A DNA stretch of 64,000 bases from Malurus cyaneus samueli. Lineage: Eukaryota; Chordata; Aves; Passeriformes; Maluridae. Of this stretch, positions 11,509 to 21,477 are shown one piece after another; the stretch's first letter is position 1; the number at the start of each line of letters is the position of its first letter. The position numbers and the translations under genes are program-made. Under the pieces are notes generated by a model. It ran no database searches. It had not been told where the DNA came from and was given only the letters and a program-made list of their open reading frames with translations. Location: assembly GCA_009741485.1 (NCBI GenBank), contig CM019214.1:56834894-56898893 (forward strand), in the 5' to 3' direction.

Positions 11509-13508
11509 GGGGGCATCACCCGTAATACTTAGACTTGGCTGAAAATGAGATTGATTTTAATGTTCAAAATACAAACTGGAAAATTCAGTGGGAATGTCAA
11601 ATAGTAACACACGTTTTGAGTCCAATAGCTGCAAAGATCTTAAACACATCTTCTAATCTAACCAAGGATTTTATTTTAACTTTCCACATTTATAGTAACA
11701 GGCACCTTTCACTCAAAGCCTAAGTAATCTTAGACCTTAATAGCTTTTCACTGCAACATGAATCATTCTTTCCTTTACTCATCCCCAGTAATGGAAATGT
11801 GAATTTGAATTATTGGAATAAGAAAATTATAGGTAATTTATGTTTGTTGTAGTCTTGTTTCTATGATTTTGAGAGAAGATGGCCATAATTTGTAACCCTG
11901 GTAACAGGGACTGCACATCCATTTGTTAAATCTGACCCAACAAACAGCTTGTTCCTCTGGATTTTAGTTGGAAGGAAGAAAAAAAAAAGGAAGTAAAGAA
12001 AACCCACCAAAATAAGATTAACTCATCATTTGGGAATTTCCTTCTTGTTGTTATTGTTAATTATTCAAGCAGCATTAGAGAATAAAATATTACAAAAGGA
12101 TTTCAATAATAACCACTTCTGCTAGAGCTATTTCAATTGTCTCAATCTCAAAGGGAAAAAAATATCCTTTAAATAATGTCACTGGATAATAACACCAAAA
12201 ATTAACATCCATTGAAGAACACACTTGATTTCATCACATGCCTAATCAGCACCTATTCAGATCACCTAATCTAAGAGAAGAATATTTGGTTAAACATTTA
12301 CTTAGAGTTGCAGCAAGAGAGGCTTTACAGAGAGACCTGAATAACTGCATAAGACCTGAAAAAATCCTATAAAGACCTCAATTTTTTTAATGAAAGATGT
12401 GGATCATGACTCTGGTCCCACTGTAGTAAAAGAAATTGAAGTTCTTTAAAGCTTGCAAGAGGTACCTTGTAACTTCTAGCATCTTGTCCTCAATTAGCAT
12501 CAGTTTACAGCTGAAACATTGGTCTGTTAATTTAAATTGATTTGATGTGATGGAGCAGACTGTGTTCTAAATGCTTTTTCCTAAATCACACTCAATTAAA
12601 TAAAAAGCTTGTGATGTGTTGATGGGATATCTGTGCCCACAAGCTGTAGGGTTCGGCTGTATTATATAAATGTTTCTTTTTTAAAACCAAACAGTCAATC
12701 TCTGTACTTGTCTGTGATATATCCTTTGAATACCACTGTTGAAAACATATTTATCCCCAGAAACATTCCCATTTGAATGACCACATTCCATTATCCACCT
12801 TTTTTTCTCAAGCATGTTGTTCTCTATGAATCTAGTGTGCTTTTTACCCATTACCTGCCTTCATACAGCCAATTTCACAGACATTTTGCACAAAGTAGTG
12901 AATTTCATCCTTGTAATCCATTTACCAGGTTTTTCTTCAGCTCTTAAATAAAATATTCAATTATCTAAGCAACTGTCACGCCGCTGAATTTTGCTAGTTA
13001 GGAGAAAATGCATATACCTGCTCACAAGCCCCTAAACTTTTTTTTAGGGTTCTTTTTGTCATGTAAATATAAAACCCAAACCCTCTCTGCCAATACAGAT
13101 TTGTCAAGACTTCACTTGCACTCTGTTAGGTCTGGACTGAATCTGGACCCCATAGGTTTCTACATCTACTAACACCGGCTGATGGCTGATCACAAATTCC
13201 AGGCAACTTTCTTGGATAAACTTCTTTAGTGCACAATCAAGTCAGATCCTCTTTATGTAATGGAACACCATATGGTGCTTCTGATAACACTGTAAAACCT
13301 GTGTATGAGCCTCCTTGAGACACAGCTGGCTAGAAAAATTTGACTTGGAAATTTCTGAAAAAATTTCCTATGCTGCAGTGTAGTTGGATTTCCTCATGGC
13401 AACATTCAGGCACAATGCACAGGGAAAGGAAGAACCACTGACTCAGCTATGCAATTTCTCAAATATGCATATGCACTTTCGTATTTAAATATTAAAGCAC
13501 AAATGTAC
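11509..13508. other. Non-coding, nothing recognised
   Basis: Two kilobases of unique AT-rich sequence. Short open frames are within chance. No CR1, SINE, simple repeat array or RNA gene was recognised. Confidence 0.5.
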
Positions 13509-13811
13509 CTAAAAATTAAACACCCCAGAGAACATTTGCCATTCCAGTTCCTTTAGCAACAAAGTGAACTCAGGATTTAGGCTATGTCTTCGAAACCCCC
13601 CAGCCCTTTGGCCTGGCTGAACTGCTACCCAGCTCCTGAAGGAGAAACTTCCTTGTTTGCGCCAAAAGCTTTTCCCTCTTAAAACAGTCTGTGACTCTTT
13701 CCTCCCCCTGAGCTTATGCCGCAAATTTTCCGGCTCTGACAGGAACATGCACCCTTTCCGCTTCTGGGCAGAGTTGTTCAAAGTCAATGGCCCTGCTGCT
13801 AGCAGGCACAT
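13509..13811 (-). other. Unassigned 100-codon minus-strand ORF in GC-richer patch
   Basis: An ATG at 13811 opens 100 codons on the minus strand. The product is basic (many K and R) and rich in S, F and L, and I recognise no domain. The patch is GC-richer than its flanks and keeps CpGs (GTTTGCGCC, TTCCGGCTC, TTCCGCTTC). No convincing splice signals border it. It could be a chance frame inside a constrained non-coding element that continues into 13820-14500, or a single-exon transcript. I lean to chance. Confidence 0.12.
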
Positions 13812-13859
13812 TGATCCACTGGTGTAGAGCCATTAAGTGTTGATGGCCCTTGATTGCTC

Positions 13860-14500
13860 TGTCAAAGCTTCCCAGCTATATTCTCCTCTCTACGTGCCAA
13901 CTTTCTGCTTTAAAATGAATGCTTTAAGCGGCACTAAATGTTACCTTCAAAATGAAGTGTAAAACACAACAGGCTATTCACAAAACACAAACGGGAATTA
14001 TACAGGCAAGGGACATAACCCCAAAACATTCCTCTTTCGTTGTCAGTTAGGAGAATGTCAATTACGCTTTTCCAGCAATTAAGACTCGAAAATCTAACAA
14101 AGAAAATTTTAAAAGCAGAGTTTGAATGAATACCATGAGTGTGGTATTATGAAACAGAAAAATGCATCTTTGAGAAAATGCGTGGGTAATAGTTCTCTGA
14201 CTTCATAGCAACAAGGCTGATCTCTTGCTAGGGCAGAGAGAAACGAAGGGCTATATGAATCTCAAGTGTTGTCAATCATGTGTCCGAACTATCCTAAAGA
14301 GTCGAGTTTTATATGAGAGTTTTCAATGAGCTCAGCTTGACTCACTCTTTGGCACAGTGCATGCAATTACTGATGATTTGCACGCTAAATTGATGAAAAT
14401 TCCCATAATAAATTATTGATTTATTTAATCCCATTTCACCCAGCCAGGCATATAATTACTCACAGTTTTGCAAAACCACGAACCTGTTAAAATCCAAATA
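13860..14500. promoter_or_regulatory. Candidate enhancer with homeodomain-site cluster
   Basis: Within 100 bases lie CAATTA (14364-14369), TGATTTAT, a PBX-HOX-like site (14417-14424), TAATCCC, a bicoid-type site (14426-14432), and TAATTA (14453-14458). CpGs are retained nearby (AAACGGG, TTACGC, ACTCGA, GCACGC). This mix of dense AT-core sites in otherwise complex sequence is typical of conserved developmental enhancers in gene deserts. Single sites of this kind are common in AT-rich DNA, so the call rests on the cluster and the texture. No alignment was possible. Confidence 0.3.
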
Positions 14501-15137
14501 TGTATGTAATCACCACTGCTTCTCAGATTAGCTTTAATCTGTTGACTAATAACATGAAGATTGATATTCCAACTCAAACAACCCTTCTATCCATTTAAAG
14601 CATAGATGTATATTGAAACAGCAAATGGATTTCATATTTTATCCTGTAAATAGATGCCAGATGCTCAGCTGGTGTCACCTGGTAGAGCTCTATTGAAGGA
14701 AATGTCAATTTATACCAGCTGGTCCATGTGACTACATGTCTAGGTGAAAGTGAATTTTTATTTTTTGTATACAGAGTTCTTTGTTCCACTTACTTGACTC
14801 TTCTTTAATGTTAGCAAATTGGAGTTAGCTGCATATGTTGTTTTGGTTTAGAAACAAAATGTGCAGCCTAATGTTGCCTTTATATTTGTTAAAAGAGCTG
14901 CATTTCCAAACAATACCCAGAAAGGGCAGTTACATCCCCAGGAGAAGGAAGAGCAGTTTTCAACTGAGTTAAAAAGGCAAGTGCAAAGGTGGAAAAAAAA
15001 GTTGCAGGGAATAACACAGGAATCTCTAGAACAACTAAAACTCAAGACTAGAAAATTTCAAGCAAAAAGAAATTCAGTAATGAGCAAATATGCAGTTACA
15101 ATGAGCTGCAATCTCAGGTGTTTTCATACACAGGGTT
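14501..15137. other. Non-coding, nothing recognised
   Basis: Overlapping open frames on both strands at 14848-15166 are uninformative, and the + strand one runs into the assembly gap. No repeat family was recognised. Confidence 0.45.
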
Positions 15138-15157
15138 NNNNNNNNNNNNNNNNNNNN
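15138..15157. other. Assembly gap, 20 N
   Basis: Twenty consecutive N bases follow CAGGGTT and precede CAAAAATGAC. The round number suggests a placeholder rather than a measured length. An open frame called across it is not meaningful. Confidence 0.99.
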
Positions 15158-16029
15158 CAAAAATGACATAAATATATACAATAGATCTGTCTATCCCAGT
15201 CTGAGCTATAGATAAGCTTTGGTAGATAGCTTCTTGTTACTGTGTTGCAGTTGTTGTTTTCAAGCTGCTTTTATGTCTTATTTTGATATGCAAATAACAG
15301 AGGCTTAAATGTTAAACCACCTACCAAATAACAAGAAAATCTTATTTTATTGTACCTTTCCAAACATTCTTTTTGGTTTTGTTTTTCTAAAGGCAAAAAT
15401 AGCTCTTCTATTCAAAGTGGAAACAGGACTCCAAACTAGGCTATGTAAACTAATAGGAGTACTGTGAGATAAAACCAAGTAAAGTATTTAAACATTTAAA
15501 AAAATTATACAGTGTTTTTAAAAACAGCAAGGTTTTTACAGGGTATATATAAATACAAGGAAAAATATGCAAGGAAAAACATACACAACCAAGTGATCTA
15601 AACTTTGTAAGATTTCACTGAGATCAGTCCTTGCTCAGATCCTAAAGGAGTTGAGTCCTCAGTAGAACTTTTCTTCTCTCTTTTAAGGTAGTTTTTACAT
15701 ACACATGCAGAAATTTATGATAATGCATTTACAAGTGTTGTGGTCAGCCAGAAAGAATGACGAAAATGTATCTGTTACTTACTTATATAAAGAAATGCTG
15801 GTAAGCAGAGAATGCCTATGCCACAGTGCAAGAAACTATCCCTGAAATAAACAGTGAGTGCACAGTGAGAAAGCTTTCACAGTATGGAATCAACTAAAGC
15901 TGGACAGCTAGGACAACCTCATCTAAAATATTCTCAATATCACCCTCAATGAGTAGTTCACCAAGAGAGGCAATAGAAGTTACTGAGAACTGGTGACACA
16001 GTCACAGGAAAATGTGCTTGTGATTATAC
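15158..16029. other. Non-coding, nothing recognised
   Basis: Unique AT-rich sequence between the gap and the hairpin/dinucleotide repeat. No feature was recognised. Confidence 0.5.
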
Positions 16030-16069
16030 ATTTCTCATGTATATATGTATTTATATATATATGAGAAAT
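16030..16069. repeat. Perfect AT-rich inverted repeat (hairpin/cruciform)
   Basis: ATTTCTCAT at 16030-16038 is the exact reverse complement of ATGAGAAAT at 16061-16069. The inner arms GTATATAT (16039-16046) and ATATATAT (16053-16060) continue the pairing with one G-T wobble, giving a 17-pair stem and a 6-base loop (16047-16052). The outer nine pairs are not a simple TA repeat, so the structure is more than a microsatellite. Confidence 0.85.
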
Positions 16070-16083
16070 ATATGAGAGGGAGA

Positions 16084-16111
16084 GTGTGTGTGTGTGTGTG
16101 TGTGTATGTGT
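16084..16111 (+). repeat. (GT)n dinucleotide microsatellite
   Basis: Eleven GT units (16084-16105) are followed by ATGTGT. The alternating purine-pyrimidine tract is a Z-DNA former and a likely length polymorphism. It lies 15 bases from the hairpin at 16030-16069. Confidence 0.97.
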
Positions 16112-18252
16112 ACTCCTGTGACTACATATCCTCAACACAGGGTGCTCCACAACGGTATATGCCAAAAATCATGTTCACACAGCTGTTTTATTTTGTCCTC
16201 TTTTTTTATTTTTTTTTTCCAAAAGAGCACTGGACAATACATTCTGCCCAAAAGAATTTCTGTTTCAGTAACTAGGCAACAGAGGTAGACCAGTGATCAA
16301 TTATGTCACATTTTGCCAGTAATCGGTACCTATGACATCAAGGTTTCCTTCTCATCCTTCAGTAGTGCACATACCACAGCTTGCTAATAACTGACAGATA
16401 GTAAGGGCTTTCCTTATAAATAAGTGAATAATAGCAGTGGCTCAAACAAAGTCAGAGGTAATATCAACATTGGAAATAATTAGCCATGGTAGAACAATAT
16501 TCACATAAACAAATCAAAACAAGCAAGGTCCAGCCACATCTGACAAGGATCTTGGGATGTAATTGAAAGGGCTTAGCATGCCAGCTGTCTGGACAGAAAA
16601 GGAAGACTAATACTTTCTTCAGTTAAAATCAGCAGGTGATCTTCAGGGGGCAGAGAGCAGTAAAAAGTGTTCCTGGAATTTGGCTCAGCCACATCCTGGT
16701 TATGTGACAGTAATATAATCTTTGTGGCCACAAACAGGCAGACTCACAATTCACAGGGTTACGGTACTGGGATTACGGTGTCTGTAATTATGTGTAATTT
16801 TTGTGAATACTTTATAGACTATTCCAATCCTGAAATTGCAAAACGACTTGAAGATCTGTACATTAAAATTTAATGAAGGTGGATCAAAAAGATTACTTTA
16901 AAAGTTCTTCTGGGAAGTGTTGATTTGTACATTCCACATTACGATATAAATTACTGTAAGTCAGTTAAAGATTCTAAACAAAGAGCATACCAAATGCTTA
17001 CAAATAATTAATTTTCCTATGTTATCACCTGTTCAAGAGGCTTCACTCCCTTGATTTTTTTTTTTAATTTATATTGTACAACTAGTGAACTATTGCATAA
17101 CACAGGCCCACTTTTCTGTCAAAAATAATCAATGAAATCAAGGGAGCTTGCCAAATTTATATCAGCAGCCTCCAGAGTAGAAACTGGACCTCAGATATCG
17201 TAAGTTTGCTAGAATTTTTTTAAAAAACCTATATTTTTCAGCAATTGCAACTTTGAAGAACTGTAGACTTCCCTGTGGAGGAACTAAGAAAGTAAAGTCT
17301 GCTTCAGGAGCACAACTTTGACAAGTACATACAAGGAGGTTTTTTTCTGTTACTGAGTTATTATGTCTACCATGCATTGGACAACATAATGTAGTCCATC
17401 GTGCCTGTAGCTTTGCTCAGCTTGCAGTTTATAATGTTCTCTGTGGTAGTCATTGCACAGCCTGCAGCCACTAACAGTTGCTGAACATGCTTTTGAAGTT
17501 CAGTGTATGAGCCTGTTCTTGCTCTCTGACAGACATTGAAAATGTTGTCTGTGGAGTCAGCTCATATATTTAGAAGATGTAGTTATACCTAGAGTGCTGC
17601 ATATGTAGGTTTTCTTGAGGTTTTCTTAGAAACAGCGTATCTGTTTCAGAATAAACTGTATGCACTTAGCTGGAGGGATAGTGGGGATCAAGCTTAGGGA
17701 AAAATGAGATATTAGCAGAGGAGAGGCAGAGAAATTTGTCTTTCAGAGAGTTATACCAAGTTTAACTAGGGAAAGTATCTAACCCAATATCATAAAATTT
17801 TGAAATGAGAGCATGTAATTAGGAAAATGGTTCTATGAGATGTAATTAGAACTGTCTGATGTGAAAACTGAATGAGTAAGCATTTTCTGTATGCACATGT
17901 ATTTCAAATATAAAGTCTAAGGAGTGCATACATTTTCTGCAATATATATTAATGACTCAAATCTTCTAAATGGGTGTTCAGATATTACTGGGGGAGTAAA
18001 CAATTCTGTGAAAGGGAGTTGTCATTTTTCACAGCATTTTACTTAGGGAGTGCAAAAGTGGTGTAATGACTGAGGAGCTTTTATTCATGGGAGTGTTTTT
18101 TTAAATGCTATACTGTACTAGAATGTCTTATTTTTTACTGCTTCACTGGACTGAGGTAAAAAATTGCATGTACCTTTAAGGGACAGAGGTTCTTTGTAAC
18201 AGAGTGTATAAACTAGAGGAAATCAGAAACAAACCAAAACAATGATCTATTT
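16112..18252. other. Non-coding, nothing recognised
   Basis: Contains T-rich runs at 16199-16219 and near 17056. No gene, SINE or further CR1 was recognised. Confidence 0.5.
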
Positions 18253-18690
18253 CATAGAACCATAGAATAATGGAATGGTTTGGGTTGGGTGGGATCTTAG
18301 ATCTTCTAGTTTTAACTCCATGCCATAGGCAGGAACACTTTTTATTAGACCTGGTTGCTTAGAGCCCCATCCAACCTGGCCCTGAATATCTCCAGGGGTG
18401 GGGCATCCACATCTTCCCTGGACAACCTGTTCCAGTGCTTCACCTTGCTCTGAGCAAAAAATATCTTCCAAATATCTAATCTAAACCTACTCTCTTTCAG
18501 TTTGGAGCCATTCCACTCTGTCCTGTCACTACATGCCCTTGTCAAAACTCTCTCTACATCTTTCCTATAGGGTCCCTTCAGGAAGGCCACATTTAGGTCA
18601 CCCTGAAGCCTTCTCTTCTCCAGACTGAGCAATCCCAATTCTCTTAGCCTTTCTTCATATTAGAGGTACTACACCCCATCTAATCATCTT
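18253..18690 (-). mobile_element. CR1 LINE 3' fragment, antisense
   Basis: The + strand begins with CATAGAACCATAGAATAATG, the reverse complement of a CR1 3' end, and continues through GCTTAGAGCCCCATCCAACC and GGGTGGGGCATCCACATCTT. On the minus strand, 18345-18638 stays open for 97 codons and reads as the CR1 reverse-transcriptase C-terminus: LSLEKRRLQGDL, then DRTEWNGSKLKESRFRLDI, then KHWNRLSRED. It is 5'-truncated, as nearly all avian CR1 copies are. The intact C-terminal frame suggests moderate age, but nothing here could be active. Confidence 0.95.
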
Positions 18691-19619
18691 AATCCACTTA
18701 ATCATCACCTCTAAACAACTGATTTCTGTGAGAGCAGTTAGGCCACTATTTTTTTTGTCATTTATTAAATCAATATCAATGATATGCTTTCTATTCTAAA
18801 ATTAAACTCTCTGTCATGGGAATATCTGTTAGTGGCAGATAGTTCTTTTTCTTCTTGGAGTATAGATTGTGTTCTTATTTAAGGCACAGTAAATGACTTT
18901 TGTCACTATTAATGACTTGTGTCTACTTCAAGACATGTATGATAATAAGTGTATTTTGTAAATGTATATATAGATTTGAAGAGATATATCATTAAACAAA
19001 TTATCACCAATCATTTTTCCAGATGCAGAAAACAAGACAAAGGTAATTATTTTTTCCACTTAGTATCAAAAACACTGTGTCTCTTTCTTAAACTTTTCAG
19101 AGAACTTAGCATATGTTTATTGATAGAATTTAGGTTTTTCACTTAGGAGCAGCAATATGTATTCTGAAGAATCCACACTTTTATGGACTACTCTATATGC
19201 ATCCTCTTGATACAAGTGCATGGGTTTAAGTTCTCAGCTGTACATTCTATTTATATATAAACATTTGTAAGTGTATTGAGAAGAAAATTCTTCATCTCTA
19301 AAAGCAAATAAATGAGAAAATAAATGACCTAAAAGCACCGGCCCCTGAGCTAGTAATCAAATCTACAGCATCAAGTCATGAAAGAGAATCATGGGATTGA
19401 ATATTAAATACTTGACATGATTTTCTTTTCTCCCAGAGAGACTATGGCTTTCCTGTGCAAAACATTCAGATTGTAGTTTGTGTCCTGTGCTCTCAGCCCT
19501 TCAAATTGTTTAAGACTTTAAAATTTAATCAAGGGATTCTTAATGGAGGCGAATGAAGAGTAACATCAGAAATACATTTGACAAAAGGGTAACAACTTTC
19601 TACTTAATTATTTACAATG
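18691..19619. other. Non-coding, nothing recognised
   Basis: AT-rich unique sequence after the CR1. No feature was recognised. Confidence 0.5.
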
Positions 19620-20085
19620 GCCCTATACTGCTACTTAGAGACACAAAGTAGTCAGGCTCCCGAGCGTCAGACCCAGCAGTCTGGAAGGACAAGGGCATCA
19701 ATTCGTCCTCACATCATGCAAACAGTTTTCAAGATTGCATCTTGTTGATCTTGATGAAATTACAAGTCTAGGATCTGATGCAGCATGCCAGTAATTTATG
19801 ATCACAGGTCACTCCAAGCCGAATGCTTTCAGGGCACATCAAGCTTACTTGTCATTTGCATGCAACTCATTTTATCACCTAAGAGATGTTTTTCATCAGG
19901 CCACTGGGCAGGCATTTGCAGTTCTGGAAGGCCTGAATTTAAAAAAATGACCTCTTTTCATCCATCACAACATTAAAACAAACATTGATTCAAAATGCAA
20001 TATTAAAGCAATTAACCTATTATCTTCAGGTCAGGTGTTTGTTATTTTGCCATTTACAGAATGACAAACTCTCCCACTTGGCTGC
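19620..20085. promoter_or_regulatory. Possible conserved non-coding element with octamer site
   Basis: The sequence is complex, low in simple runs and retains CpGs (CCCGAGCGTC near 19660, ATTCGTC near 19700, GCCGAATG near 19818). A perfect POU octamer ATTTGCAT lies at 19854-19861 and is extended as ATTTGCATGCAA. The texture resembles constrained enhancers. Conservation is inferred, not shown. Confidence 0.2.
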
Positions 20086-21336
20086 TGATGTTTGGACTGG
20101 GCCAGCTGTCTGCTCTTTCTAAATGCAGTTTCAGTTGATTACATGACTATGAAGTGCCCTTCTTCCCATCATTTGGGATTACTTATATTTAACTCTATAA
20201 CTGAGCAATTTTCCCTATATTGCCTATTTGAGGAAAAAGAAAAAGGCAGATTCTGTAGCTGTTACGTAATATTTGTCTCACCTGTCAACATTTTGCATAG
20301 GTGTGGGTTTTTTTCCAGAGGAATCTCTCACTCCTAATGTTATTTCTAACATTATGCCACTGAGAGGGAGCACAGGGTTACTGTAAGAATAGTCATGATT
20401 TAGAAAAGCAAGGTAACATTTCTCAAGGCATTTCAAAATTAAGGCCTACATAATAGAAGCATACCAAGCTCCATGTAGACTTACTGGAAGAAGTTTAAAT
20501 ATTTAAATAAATCTGATTATGGGGGTGGGAATTGGGTAGTGAGTTGCAACAGGAATAGAATTTATTAGCACTAGCTTAGGCATCTTCAATCTGTGTCTGA
20601 GCTAGTCAGACACAGGATCCTAGGTTTCTTTGCAAACAGCTCTAGAAGAGAATTAATCTCACCCAATGACATCTAAGTCCTCCTGAGGGTTCCAGTTTTT
20701 GTCTAATGGCTAAGGGAAGCAAGAAGGTGATTCATTCAGCTTTGGACACAGAACTGATGATTCTCTGAAATAATACAGGATGAATTCTGCATAAGGCATA
20801 TTTTCACTCTTGTGCAGGCTGCCAACTGGGTCAAACCTGTTCTGTGGCACAGCCTCTGTGTATCATAGGGCACTCTGGCTAAATACCATGCTGCAGAAGC
20901 CTCACTTCAGATCTAGATAATAACAATGGAAATGTTTACATGATCACATAAAAGCAGTCTAATTAAAAGAAATTAAAAGAAGAATTATGCCTGTACTGCC
21001 TGTAAACTATGCAAAGCAGTTCAAGCCAGACTCAGTCCAAAGCAGTTAACGTGGAACTGTCTCTATTGATGATACCCAGCTACAGAAGACTACCCCAGAA
21101 AGATATCCATTTTAGCAGTCAATAGAGAGATGAAACTTAAGTCAGATAGTTCACAAGAAAATTGATTTGCATCTCTGTTGTGATTTCATTAGGCATATTT
21201 AGAGTCTGATCTCATGCTCCACAGACTTTGAAACACAATAAAACAAATCCAGACATGAATACATGTTTAGGAACAAACTGACTACAGTTGCAACCTAATC
21301 ATATTTAGCCACTTTACATATACTTTTATGCTGAGG
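20086..21336. other. Non-coding, nothing recognised
   Basis: No gene or repeat family was recognised. A short duplicated AATTAAAAG occurs near 20960. Confidence 0.5.
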
Positions 21337-21477
21337 TTTTTTGTTTTAGTTTGGTTTGTTTTGGTTTTTTTGTTTGTTTTTTGTTGTTGTTGTTTTGGGG
21401 GGTTTTTGTTTGTTTGTTTGTTGTTTTTGGGGTTTTTTGGGTTTTTTTGGGTTTTTTTTTGTTTTTTTTTTTTTTTA
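21337..21477. repeat. T/G low-complexity tract with G runs
   Basis: About 140 bases of T with G interruptions, including GGGGGG at 21397-21402, GGGG at 21429-21432, GGG at 21439-21441 and GGG at 21449-21451. The three closely spaced later runs plus the earlier one could form a G-quadruplex with one long loop. The minus-strand frame across it (K, T, P, N, Q only) is an artefact. Confidence 0.92.

Noticed and set aside
15980..16288. Open frames with (TH)n or (VC)n stretches
   Set aside because: Artefacts of the GT dinucleotide repeat.
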